From: Candidatus Latescibacterota bacterium
GTDB lineage: Bacteria; Latescibacterota; UBA2968
Length of the DNA stretch: 64,000 nt
NCBI GenBank assembly: GCA_022821275.1
Contig: JAJEDY010000030.1
Location: 1 to 64,000, forward strand
Direction of reading: 5' to 3'
The notes below the pieces were generated by a model. The model was not told where the DNA came from and did no database searches. It saw nothing but the letters and a program-made list of their open reading frames with translations. Below, piece by piece: positions 42,595 to 53,700 of the stretch (the stretch's first letter is position 1; every line of letters starts with the position of its first letter). Made by a program: the position numbers and the translations under genes.

Positions 42595-45177
42595 GTGACT
42601 ATCTCCCTGACAATTCGCGCCATTCGCGAACCCATCCTTATCGCCTTATTTCTCCTGACATGTGCGCCAGCCTGGGCAGATCGCCTGCAGGAAAGTTTTG
42701 ATGCACGGTCAGATTCGCTCGCTGCGGTTCTGATCGCAGAACGCGCTGGACCAGACAGCGCAGCCATCTATCGGGCATTGCCGCGGGAAGAGAAAGCGCA
42801 ATTTTTGCTGAACTTTTGGCAACGACACAATCCCGTAGTGCTGGAATTTTATTACGGGTATCACATCGGGCGTCGCTACCTGACTGTATCAGACGCTTTT
42901 TTCGAACGCGGCCGATTGATACCCCAGCGCTATAAAACGCGCGCCACACCACCAGATCCCGCCCAGCTCGACGACGCTGTTGCACTATTTGAACGGATTT
43001 TACAGGACGATACCAACGACAGAATCGCCCTGTGCGCGCTGGGATATTGTTTGTTAGAACAGCACAAAGGCGTGGAAGCAGAACGTATTTTTGTACGCGT
43101 GCTGGAAAAAGATCGGCGGTTTCTCATCGCGCGACACGGGCGGGCACTGGCGTGCTTGATCCAGAAAAAACAGGTGCGCCGCGCACTGGATCTTTTCCAG
43201 GATACCGTATCTCTCGATTCGCAATACGAAGCGGCGTATTACAACCTGGCGATGTGCCATCTGGCAATGCGCAGCGTGGATATGGACTATCATTTTGGCA
43301 ATGTGGTCAAGCGCTTCCCGCAACACCGCGATGCGTATTTTAAACTGGGGGTGTTTTATGTATCGCTCTACTATTTTGAAAAAGCCGTCAAAGCACTGTC
43401 AAAACAGGTCGCTGTAAATCCAGCGCACAGCGTGGCAAGGGGCAGATTGGCGCGCGTAGCTATGGAATTGAAGTATCTGAAACAAGAACTGCACACAACC
43501 ACAGAACTGCGCGACCTCGCCCAGAAAGACCCCGAGCGTTATCTGCCGCTTTTGGGCGCACAATATCTGGAATCGGGCGCGTACGAGCAGGCAGACGCGT
43601 CATTTTCGCAATTTTTATCCCTCGTACCGCCAAATGAACGCCTCCTGTACGAAGATGTCACCTTGCTCCTGTCCGCAACAGAATTTGAGACCTTTCGCAT
43701 GATCAGGGGAGAGGAAAAACGCGCATTTACCAATTTGTTCTGGCGCAAGATAGACCCAACACCGACCACACTGGTTAACGAGAGAAGATTGGAACACTAC
43801 CGGCGCGTGAATTACGCGATTCAGAACTTTTCCGAAGGCCGAATACCCTGGGATGCTCGCGGCGATGTGTACATCCGTTTTGGTCATCCCGATCATCGAA
43901 GCTGGTCCGACCACCTCGTATTCGAAACCAATGCAAAAGTGATTCGGGTAAAGAACCGACTCATGGAACTCGCGGGACGAGCACTGCACGAAATCGCTCC
44001 GACGACATCGCTGCAGATAGAATCGTCGTTGGGCGCAAGCACCGTAATGAAGGTGACACCCGAGGTTCGGGGACTGCCGATATTTCCCCTGCCGCACCAG
44101 GGCGCATTATTTCGAGATGGTGCGTCTTTAAACTACAAGTGGGAGTCCTGGATTTACACCCATATTGGTGAAGGAATCGAAGTGACATTTCTCGACGCCC
44201 TGGGCAATTTTGATTTTCAATTTCCCCAGCCGCCTATTGACTCACCCAATCGATTGCTGTGGCTACACCTCGCACCCGAAGCCGTGGTCGCACGGGTCGT
44301 CAACCGCACGCCCTCTGTTTACCGCTACCCATATCCCGGAGACCCAATGCCGCTGCTTATGTCCGTAGCGGATTTCAAAGGCAATGGACGCGACACACGC
44401 TTAGATGCCTTTATCGGTATCCCCTGGACCGCATTGAAAACGCAAAAGCGAGGAACACAGGTAGAGGCTTCGGTGAACCGCATGTGGGTCCTCTATGATG
44501 CACGGGGAACAGAAATTGCCCGCGACAGCCTGAATACGCGGGCAACACAGCGCGAAACCATTGACGATCCCGGCGTCTTATGGGTGGATCAGGTTACAAC
44601 AGAAGTTAAACCCGGCCACTATCTCATGGCTGTGCGCGTGACCGATCCGGCTTCGGGGAAACTACAAATTCACCGGCAACTCGTCGATGTGGAAGCATAC
44701 AACGCCCCGACTCTGATGGTAAGCGACCTCGTCGTAGCGGGAAAAATTGCAACACTGACAGCGCGTGCAGAAGGCAAATTCATTCGAGACGATCTCGAAG
44801 TGCTCCCCCTGCCATCACACACCTTTGCTCCAGAACAGCCGGTCTATCTGTACTACCAAGTGTATAACCTCTTCCGAGACGACACAGGACAAACGCATTA
44901 CCGCGTGGATTATGCCGTGCGCGGCAGCAAAAATGCCGGCGCCCGGTTGCTAAAAGGCATCGGCACGTTGCTGGGCATATCTGAAAAGCAAGAAGGGGTG
45001 CAGGTATCTTATGAACACCGGGGCAATACGGAAACAGAACCCGTATATGTCGCCCTCAATGTAGCGGCAAAGCCGGGACAAAAACTTACGATAGGCGTAA
45101 CCGTAACCGACCTGAACCGACCAGGCAAACCCACAGCGACAAAAGATGTTTGGGTAGCGATAGGAAGTGAGAAGTGA
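42595..45177 (+). CDS. Exported TPR protein with GWxTD domain
   Basis: 860 residues from a GTG start (GGAAA-type site upstream). A signal peptide (EPILIALFLLTCAPAWA) is followed by TPR-like repeats (about 120-330). A GWxTD-type region comes next (about 375-440: FWRKIDPTPTTLVNERRLEHYRRV, then PWDARGDVYIRFGHPDHRS), although the GW-x-TD word itself reads PWDARGD. A beta-rich C-terminal half continues to the end. GWxTD proteins are common in the FCB superphylum and of unknown role. It follows DUF6785 copy 2 by 16 bp. Confidence 0.82.
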   Translation: MTISLTIRAIREPILIALFLLTCAPAWADRLQESFDARSDSLAAVLIAERAGPDSAAIYRALPREEKAQFLLNFWQRHNPVVLEFYYGYHIGRRYLTVSDAFFERGRLIPQRYKTRATPPDPAQLDDAVALFERILQDDTNDRIALCALGYCLLEQHKGVEAERIFVRVLEKDRRFLIARHGRALACLIQKKQVRRALDLFQDTVSLDSQYEAAYYNLAMCHLAMRSVDMDYHFGNVVKRFPQHRDAYFKLGVFYVSLYYFEKAVKALSKQVAVNPAHSVARGRLARVAMELKYLKQELHTTTELRDLAQKDPERYLPLLGAQYLESGAYEQADASFSQFLSLVPPNERLLYEDVTLLLSATEFETFRMIRGEEKRAFTNLFWRKIDPTPTTLVNERRLEHYRRVNYAIQNFSEGRIPWDARGDVYIRFGHPDHRSWSDHLVFETNAKVIRVKNRLMELAGRALHEIAPTTSLQIESSLGASTVMKVTPEVRGLPIFPLPHQGALFRDGASLNYKWESWIYTHIGEGIEVTFLDALGNFDFQFPQPPIDSPNRLLWLHLAPEAVVARVVNRTPSVYRYPYPGDPMPLLMSVADFKGNGRDTRLDAFIGIPWTALKTQKRGTQVEASVNRMWVLYDARGTEIARDSLNTRATQRETIDDPGVLWVDQVTTEVKPGHYLMAVRVTDPASGKLQIHRQLVDVEAYNAPTLMVSDLVVAGKIATLTARAEGKFIRDDLEVLPLPSHTFAPEQPVYLYYQVYNLFRDDTGQTHYRVDYAVRGSKNAGARLLKGIGTLLGISEKQEGVQVSYEHRGNTETEPVYVALNVAAKPGQKLTIGVTVTDLNRPGKPTATKDVWVAIGSEK

Positions 45178-45220
45178 GATACAAGAAGGAAGAAGTGAGA
45201 AGACCCTGCCCAACCAGCCC

Positions 45221-45240
45221 CAGGTCCACAGCCGGACCTG
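45221..45240. terminator. Weak bidirectional hairpin between converging genes
   Basis: CAGGTCC (45221-45227) pairs with GGACCTG (45234-45240); AATTTTTAATTC follows a few bases later. A weak terminator candidate for the GWxTD gene. Confidence 0.4.
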
Positions 45241-45250
45241 CACCCAATTT

Positions 45251-46471
45251 TTAATTCTTAATTAATTCCAAACAAACCATCTCCTTGTGATTCCGAAGAT
45301 AAAGCCTGCCATTGGCCAGCGTGGGTGGCGTCCAGCATCGCGGAGACAAAACCTGAGCACTGGCTTTTTCTCTGTACGCTTCAGGTGTAGCTTCTACCAG
45401 AGCCAGCTTGCCCTGTTCGCCCAGAACGATCAAATGTTCGTCCGCAAAAATGAGCGACCCCTTTTGAAAGCCGCGTTTGCGCCATTGCTCCTGCCCGGTA
45501 TCCGCGGCAATACACTTGAGAATGGCATTGTCAAAGCCGTAGAGGTGCCCCTCGTGATGAATAGACGTGGCAAAGTGATTTTTCATACCGCGATTGAACC
45601 ATACTTTTTTGACTGCAAACTGGTCGTTCTGGGAAATAAGCTGGATAACCGTCGCGCCTTTGCCATAACCTGAAGAGATAAAAAGTCTATCTGGAGGGAG
45701 AAAAATAGGCGTCGCGGCATTGACATCGGGACCTGTTTGCCAGGGATGCCGCCATAAAAGTCGGCCATCTTTGGCAGCCACACCGACCAGACCCGGGGCC
45801 GGGAAAAAGACGATCTGCCGGATATCAGACACAGTAACTGCAATGGGTGAAGCATAAGAAGGCGCGTCATTTTGAGAAGCCCATGCGACCTCGCCGGTGG
45901 TTTTATCAAAGGCAATAAAAGAGTTTCCAGAGGAACCCCCAACCTCGACAATCAGCAAGTTCCCTTCTATCAAAGGGGAAGTAGAAAAGCCCCAGTGAGG
46001 GGGATCACTTATGTATTCAGTCTGTAAATGGTGAGACCATATAGTTTCTCCACTTTTAATATCGAGTGCATAAAGCTGTCCGTATGCACCTAAAAAAAAG
46101 GCCCGTTCTTTGTCAATGACGGGCGTAGATCTGGGACCATTCCCCCCTTGCCAGTCTGAAAAATTGTTCCCGGTCTTGACTCGCCAGCGCTCTTCCCCTG
46201 TCGCGATATCCAGACATACCGCATACTCGTCTTTGTCTTCTGCAAACATAGTATAGGCTGCGCCCCGTGCAACGGCAATGCCCGAAAAACCCTCGCCCAG
46301 CGGTGTTCGCCAGAGAACAGCAGGCCCGGAATCAGGCCATTTTTTGAGCAACTCTTTCTCAGGGGAAATACCATCGCGATTGGGACCAAACCACTGCGGC
46401 CAATCCGCAGCAAAGCCAATATCTGTCAGGAAGAGCAAGACAATCGATAAGGTGATGATAACGACACGCAT
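45251..46471 (-). CDS. Exported PQQ-like beta-propeller protein
   Basis: 406 residues. A signal peptide (IITLSIVLLFLTDIGFA) leads into WPQWFGPNRDGISPEKELL, the usual opening of planctomycete-type outer beta-propellers. Repeats such as YALDIKSGETIWSH, FDKTTGEVAW and AVCLDIATGEERW mark PQQ-type blades. The ATG at 46471 is preceded by GAGGAG; an in-frame extension of 38 residues has no such site. No metal or PQQ residues of true dehydrogenases can be assigned, so it is probably a binding or scaffold propeller. Confidence 0.9.
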   Translation of the reverse strand: MRVVIITLSIVLLFLTDIGFAADWPQWFGPNRDGISPEKELLKKWPDSGPAVLWRTPLGEGFSGIAVARGAAYTMFAEDKDEYAVCLDIATGEERWRVKTGNNFSDWQGGNGPRSTPVIDKERAFFLGAYGQLYALDIKSGETIWSHHLQTEYISDPPHWGFSTSPLIEGNLLIVEVGGSSGNSFIAFDKTTGEVAWASQNDAPSYASPIAVTVSDIRQIVFFPAPGLVGVAAKDGRLLWRHPWQTGPDVNAATPIFLPPDRLFISSGYGKGATVIQLISQNDQFAVKKVWFNRGMKNHFATSIHHEGHLYGFDNAILKCIAADTGQEQWRKRGFQKGSLIFADEHLIVLGEQGKLALVEATPEAYREKASAQVLSPRCWTPPTLANGRLYLRNHKEMVCLELIKN

Positions 46472-46649
46472 AAAAACTCCTCTACGAATCAACGGAGCGA
46501 GGTATGAAGGCGAGTGATTGGCTGCGCCTGTGCTGTGGTTATTTCTTCCCACTAACACTCTGTTAAACAACATCTTTCCAAACATTCTGTCAAGGGCTAT
46601 CCGCGATTTTTGTTTTATATTTTAGTCAACCGTTAGCATAAAAATGTTC

Positions 46650-46678
46650 TTGCAGGGCTTTCTATAACTGCATAACAT
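46650..46678 (+). promoter_or_regulatory. Candidate promoter of the polyketide locus
   Basis: TTGCAG (46650-46655), 17 bp, TAACAT (46673-46678), 84 bp before the hydrolase start. Only this moderate match is present in the 291-bp gap (46472-46762), which otherwise shows nothing recognisable. Confidence 0.4.
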
Positions 46679-46762
46679 GGCACGTCCGTCCTCAACGCGA
46701 AGCTATTTTGTGTCGTGCGGCCCTACGCGTCATTGCTTTAGTATGCCATAGGAACCCCTGCT

Positions 46763-47689
46763 ATGAATAATGTTTGGGAAGTACCCGAGCCACTCTCGAC
46801 ATGCGAAGTCCAACTCGACGATGACACCGTCACCACCTTACGGCGGCATGGAAATCCCGAAGGCCCCCGACTCGTTCTGAGCCACGGCAATGGCCTCGCA
46901 ATAGATCTCTATTACCCCTTCTGGTCGCTGCTCGCCGATGATTTCGACCTCGTCATCTTCGACCTCAGGAACCACGGCTGGAATACCGTTGGTTCACGCG
47001 AAAAACACAATATCCCGACGCTGGTTCGCGACCAGCTCTGTATTTTTGAATCCATTGACCGTCACTATGGGAATAAACCAAAAACCGGTATATTTCACTC
47101 TGCTTCTGCGCTGATCACCCTCCTATCGTCAACCGCTATGGCAGACCTGTGGTCGTCCGCCCAAAGCAGCCATTTATCGGCGATGATTCTATTTGATCCC
47201 CCCTTGTGCAAGCCCGGCAATAGCCAGATAGAATTTGATAAGGCCATCGAACACGCAGCCGCAACTACCCGCCGCCGCGGGTATCTGTTTCAAACAGAAG
47301 AGGATTTTGCAGAACTCCTCAGCTATCTGCCCGGCTTCTCACGCGTCGTTTCCGGGGTTCGGGAACTCATGGCGCGAACAACCCTTAGAAAGTCTGTTGA
47401 TGAACAGGGTTACGAACTTCGGTGTCCCCGCGAATACGAAGCGCAGATCACTGATTATTTCAGGAGTTTTTCTGCATTGGCGGATTTTGAAACATTGTCT
47501 TGTCCCATAAAGGTCATCGGAGCCGACCCCACCTTGCCCTATGCATTTCTGCCGACCATTGACCTTGGTGACATTCTAACTGTAGATTACGATTTCGTGC
47601 CAGAGGCAACGCATTTGCTTCAGTTGGAAAAACCAGCGAAATGCGTTGATATGGTCCGGGCATTTCTCGAAATTAATCGCCTGTTGTAA
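46763..47689 (+). CDS. Alpha/beta hydrolase, possible chain-release or editing enzyme of the PKS
   Basis: 308 residues. The oxyanion segment is LVLSHGNG and the nucleophile elbow is FHSASA with Ser113 (variant of GxSxG lacking the first Gly). The acid is plausibly Asp in IGADPTLP and the His is in EATHLLQLE. Its stop is 26 bp before the PKS start, on the same strand and with no terminator between, so the two should be co-transcribed. The PKS has no thioesterase domain, so this protein is the natural candidate for hydrolysis or transesterification of the product (inference). Confidence 0.85.
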   Translation: MNNVWEVPEPLSTCEVQLDDDTVTTLRRHGNPEGPRLVLSHGNGLAIDLYYPFWSLLADDFDLVIFDLRNHGWNTVGSREKHNIPTLVRDQLCIFESIDRHYGNKPKTGIFHSASALITLLSSTAMADLWSSAQSSHLSAMILFDPPLCKPGNSQIEFDKAIEHAAATTRRRGYLFQTEEDFAELLSYLPGFSRVVSGVRELMARTTLRKSVDEQGYELRCPREYEAQITDYFRSFSALADFETLSCPIKVIGADPTLPYAFLPTIDLGDILTVDYDFVPEATHLLQLEKPAKCVDMVRAFLEINRLL

Positions 47690-47715
47690 AACCCGCGCGA
47701 ACATGGAGGTGTCAC

Positions 47716-50700
47716 ATGAAGCCGGATAAATCAGACCAACCAATAGCGATCATAGGTATGGCGTGTCGATTTCCCAACGCGCCGAATATCTCTGCCTTCT
47801 GGCGTCTGCTCGAAGCCGGTCAGAACGCCGTGACAGAAGGGGCCCCAGGCTCTGGCGTCGGTCGCGTGGGCACGCTCTTCCCAAACGCTGAGGTGCAGAA
47901 CGACGCCTGCCGTTTCGGCGCCTTCGTCGATGACATCGACCTGTTCGACGCCACCTTCTTCCGCATTTCGCCGGTCGAAGCGCAACTGCTGGATCCCCAG
48001 CAGCGGATGATGCTGGAGACGAGCTGGCAGGCGCTCGAGGACGCGGGGATAGATCCGGATCGGCTAAAGGGTAGCCGCACCGGTGTGTACGCAGGAATCA
48101 GCAACAACGATTATCGGGGCGTAATTCTGGGATCCAGCAGAACTGCCGAGCCTTCCGCCAGCCTCTTCTCGGTCGCGGGCACCTCTCTGAACACAGCCAT
48201 AGGTCGAGTAGCCTTCGCATTGGGTCTGGGGGGACCGGCAATGGCGGTAGATACCGCCTGTTCCTCGTCGCTGGTTGCGACGAACCAGGCGGTTGCTGAA
48301 TTGCAGCAGGGCAAAGCGGACCTGGCACTGGCGGGCGGGGTGCAGGCGATCCTTTCCGGGCGGCTAACCGAACTGCGGGGAAATGCCGGGATGTTGTCGC
48401 CAGACGGGCAATGCAAGGCGTTTGATGCGTCTGCGAATGGCTTCGTGCGAGGTGAAGGCTGCGGAATTGTGGTCCTCAAACGACTGAGCGAAGCAGAGGC
48501 CGATGGCGATCACATCTGGGGCGTCATCCGAAGCACCGCGGTAAACCAGGATGGCGCGAGTACAGGCCTGACGGTACCAAACGGTCCGGCACAGGAGCGC
48601 GTGATCGAAGAGGCACTATCGCGGGCGGGAATTCTGCCATCGGAAGTCGATTATGTGGAGGCACACGGAACGGGCACAGAGGTGGGCGACCCCATTGAGA
48701 TAAACGCGACAGCAGCGGTGTACGGCAAGGGGCGCGAGGAGGACAACCCGATACTCGTCGGCTCGGTAAAAACAAATATCGGTCATCTGGAGCCAACCGC
48801 GGGGATTGCGGGCCTGATCAAGACCGTACTCTCGATGAAGCAGGGCGTGATCCCAAAGCATCTGCACTTCGAGAATCCCAATCCGAACATGGACTGGGAT
48901 CGACTACCTCTGCGAGTGACTTCCGAGGCAATGGACTGGCCGCTCAACGCCGAACGACCACCGATTGCGGGAGTGAATTCGTTCGGATGGTCGGGCACAA
49001 ACGCGCATGTCATAGTGGCGGGGTACGAAACACCAAAAAGCAGTGATGAAGAGTATTTACCCGTGGGACCCGCACGGCCTGTTGCCATTTCTCTACCGAA
49101 GTCAGTGCTACCGCCGGAGGAAGAACTCGGCACGCGCAGGACGCGATTGCTGCCGCTATCGGGAAAATCCGATGAAGCGCTTCGAGACCTGGCGAGGCAG
49201 TACCTGAAACGCGATTTTGCTTCCAAAGATGAAGCCCTGCTTGCCGATATGGCGTGGACAGCCGGCGTGGGACGAAGCCATTTCCCTCACCGCGCGGGCA
49301 TCGTATTCAGCGATGGCGCATCGCTGCGCGAGAGCCTGAATGCACTCGCAGAGATCAGCACGAGACCTGCACCGCAAACGCCCTCCAAAATCGCATTTGT
49401 ATATACCGGACAGGGTAGCCAGTGGGTCGGTATGGGCGAGCACCTGTACCACACCGAACCAGTGGTGCGGGCAGTCCTGGACCAATGCGACGCCGTGCTG
49501 CGAGAAGCGCGAGGCACCTCGTTGCTCGATGTGATGTTCGGTCGCGCTGGTGATTTATCCGACCAGGAGTGGACACAACCGGCCATTTTTGCCATAGAAT
49601 GCGCGCTGACGGCGCTCTGGAAAAGTGTGGGTATTACACCCAGTGTGGTGCTCGGACACAGTCTTGGAGAACTGGCAGCGGCGCAAGCAGCAGGTGTCTT
49701 TAGCATAGAAGAAGGTGTGCGATTTGCTGCGGCGAGAGGTGAACTGACAGCGACACTGCCCGGTGGTGGGGCCATGGCGGCCATTTTTGCGGACGTGTCA
49801 CAGGTAGAATCAGCCCTCGACGAATTGAACGCAGCCTCCACAGGCGTGGGACTGAGCATTGCGGCATACAACGGAGCGCATCAGGTGGTGAGCGGTCCCG
49901 AAGAAGAGATTGAGGCGATCTCCGAGCACTTCCTCGCGCAGGACATTCGGGTCAGCCGCTTGCGCACCACGCACGCATTCCACAGTGCATTGGTAGAGCC
50001 GATGCTGGACAAACTGGATGCCATAGTCTCAGAGATCGCGATCGCGCCCCCATCGCTCACCCTGGTGAGCAATGTGACAGGCCAGGTGCTGGAAACGGGA
50101 AAACGTCAGGATAGTGCGTATTGGCGTCAGCACACGCGAAAGCCAGTGGCATTCGCGCCAAGCATCGAGACATTGGCTGGGCTGGGCGTCGATCTGGTCA
50201 TTGAAGTGGGTCCGCACGCCGTGCTGAGTACAATGGCGACCCTGTCGTGGCCAGACACAGCAGGGGCCCCTCCTGTTGCGCTACCGAGCTTATTGCGTCC
50301 CTCGTCCAAAGTGTCGCAAGCAGAAGCCGACCGCGCATTTACAGCGGCAGTTGCAAATGCTTATGAAGCGGGTCTTTCCGTGTCCTTTGCCGGACTGTTC
50401 GCAGGTGAAACCCGGCGCCGTATTTCGCTGCCGGGCTATCCTTTCCAGCGCGAACGCTACTGGGTCGAAGCACCGAAACGACGGCGGCAAAGCGCCGGTC
50501 ATCCCCTCCTGGGCGAGAGGCATGAATCCGCCAGCGGCGAAATTGCGTTCGAGACAGAAGTGTTCCCCTCAGACCCGACTTGGCTGAACGATCACCGGGT
50601 GTTCGGCCGTGTCATAGCCCCGGGCGCGTTCTATGGGGCAATGGCGATATCGGCATCCACCGCCGAGAGAAACGGATCGATGGTCATCGAGGAAATGCAA

Positions 50701-53700
50701 CTGCACAATGCGCTGATCTTCCCGGAGGAGAATGCGGATAACGATGAAGGCAGGGGCCGGGAAATGCAGGTTCTGCTCGAGGCTCCGGGGGAGGCGCCCT
50801 CGCGCCTCGTTCGAATATTCAGCAAAGGAGAGGCAGAGGAGGATTGGACGCTGCACGCGGAATGTCGCGTGCCATCGGATGCCGGCGCAAGACAAGCCTC
50901 TGAGCAGGAGGATCTGGAAAGCCTGAAGGCCGGTCTGTCGCCCGAGGACGTGCCGGCGTTTTACCGCGCCAAGGCGGGCGTCGGGATCGATCTCGGCCCG
51001 TCGTTCCGCACGCTGAGGATGGTCTGGTCCCGGGCGGGCGAGGCGTTGGGAGAAGTGTGTTTTCCCGAAGCTCTCGGCGGGAACGATCTCGACGTACACC
51101 CGCTCCTGCTCGACGGTTGCTTTCAGGTGATGGGAGCCGCGCGCAATCCGGGTGGAGCCGAAGACGGAATCACCTATCTGCCGTTCGGCTGGGAGCGGCT
51201 GTGGCTGCCGGATCGGCTACCGGATCGGTTTCTCTGCCACGTGCGCATGCGGGAGGCTTCGAAGAATTGGGAACCGGATGCCGAAACCGGTGGGTCGCCG
51301 GAGGTCTTCGTGGGGGATTTCCTTCTCTACGACCAGAGTGGGGTCCTGATCGGCGAATTGAGCGGATTCATGGTGAAGCGCGCGACGCGGGCGGCGCTGC
51401 TCTCGGCAGTGGAAGGGGTTCAGGAACTGCTCTACGAGGTCATGTGGCGCGAAAGCACCCTTGCGCCGGGACTGCTGCCAGCGGATTTCCTCCCGAGTCC
51501 GGGAGAGGTTGCGAACCGGTGGGAGCTGTTCTCCGACTACCTGGCGGCGGAAGGAGTCGATGCCGGATTGAGGCCCGCCTGGTTGGCGGACCTCTCGTGC
51601 ATGGCGCGGCATTTTGCGCTCTCGGCCCTGGAGAAACTCGGATGGGAGAGGAAGGCGGGCACCGCCGTGGACCCCGAAGATTTGCGGCAGCGCCTGGGAG
51701 TTCTGGATGAACACAGCCGTCTGTTCCGCCGGATGCTCGAGATATTGGCTCGCGCAGGCGTTCTGGAGGCGGCGGGCGAAGATTTTGTCGTTGCCGTAGG
51801 GGCTGGAGATCCCTTGCCAGAAGGAATTCCGGGCAATCCCGAGCAGTTCGCGGCACAAGTGAGCGAGCGTTACTCGTATGCTTCAAGCGAGATCGGGATT
51901 TTTCGCAGAAGCGCGGGTGCCCTGGCGGAAGTGCTTCGCGGCGAGGAGGATCCGCTGTCGCTTCTCTTCGGCAGCGGAGAACCCAGCGCCGCGGATCTCT
52001 ATTTCAAGGCACCGATATATCGAGCGTCGAACCGGATGCTGGGAGACGCGGTGCGCACACTTGTAGCCGGGTTGCCCGAAGGACGGCGCTTGAGGGTGAT
52101 TGAGGTCGGGGCGGGTACCGGATCGGCGACCGAATCCGTCCTGCCGGAGCTTCCCGAAGGGCGGTACGACTACATGTACACGGATATCTCGGCGGGCTTC
52201 TTCGCGCAGGCAGAGGGGTTGTTCGGCGATGAGTGTATCGAGTACCGGGTGCTGGATATCGAAAAAGACCCCGTAGAGCAGGGATTCGACGCCCACGGTT
52301 ATGATTTGTTGATTGCGTCCAATGTGCTTCACGCCACGCGGTACCTGGAGGAGACGCTAACGCACTGCCGGAGCCTTCTCGCGCCGTCGGGACATCTCGT
52401 GGCACTCGAGAACCTTTGCGGCCAGGATTGGCTGGATATGACTTTCGGACAATTGGACGGCTGGTGGCGGTTCTCCGACGACTGCCGCCCCACCTACGCC
52501 CTGGCGGGGCCAAACGTATGGCGACAGTCCCTCGGCAGCGTGGGTTTCGAAGGCGTGGAGATTCTGGGACTGGGCGGACCCGACGCCGCCGAGATGCCGG
52601 ATAGGGGCGTGATTCTGGCGCAGCTGCCCGAGGACGTAGCCGAGAGACGCGGAGTATGGGTTCTGGCGGCGGATCGCGGCGGCGCGGCGGCGGAACTGGC
52701 CCTGGAGTTGGCGGCGCGCAACCAGACGGTTGTGCTGGCGAGCGATGCAGGTTCGACGGGAGAGGGTCCGGCGGATGCAAAAACCGCTGTCATCCATACG
52801 TCCCTGGAGATGGAGCACCGAGAAGCGTGGCGGTCGCTGCTGGAAGGTCTGCCCGCAGATGTGGCACTCAGCGGAGTCGTGCATTTCGCGGCACTCGACG
52901 GCCACGGCCCCGATACGACGACTGCTGAAATGGCGGAGAACGTGAAACGAGTGGGAGCGAGCGCATTGGCGCTGGCGCAGGGTCTGGCCGACGCCGATGT
53001 GACGCCCGAGAAGGGCTTGTGGTTTCTCACGCGGGGCGCGCAGGTGCTGGAGCGCGAACGCGCCGGAGAACTCGCTGGCGCGACGCTATGGGGTTTCGGA
53101 AAGGTACTGGCCCGGGAAGCATCCCACATGCAGCCGAAGATGATCGATCTGGATCCCGAGCCTACGGCACCGCCGATAGACCTCGCCAATGAACTGCTCT
53201 ATCCCGATACGGAAGACCAAATCGTACACCGCGGCAGCCGACGCCGCGTAGCCCGCCTTGTCCGGACCGGCGAGGGGACGGATAGGATAAACTTGCCCGA
53301 AGAGCCGGGCTGGATGCTGGGGGTCGGCGAGGACGGCGCGATCGCTGACCTGCAGGTGGTGCCGACACCGCTGGAGTCGAAAGAAGTTCGCGTGGCTGTC
53401 GAGGCCGCCGGATTGAACTTCTGGGATGTGTTCGCGGCACTCGGTTTGATTGACGAGAAATTTCTGGGCACGGAGTTTTGCGGCCATATCATCGAGGTCG
53501 GCTCCGAGGTGGCGAGCGTTGCGGTGGACGATCGCGTCGTGGGATTGGCATTCGGCACCTTCGGGCCGGAGGTGGTGATCCGGGCGGAACTCTTGGCACC
53601 CGCGCCACCGGATTTGTCCGCCACGGCGCTCGCCTCAATGCCGACGGTGTTCGTGTCAGTCGCGCTGTCTTACGAACTCGCGGGGCTGAAAGCCGGTGAC

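Noticed and set aside
46472-46585. 38-residue extension of the beta-propeller protein
   Set aside because: It would bury the signal peptide; the ATG at 46471 has a good ribosome site.
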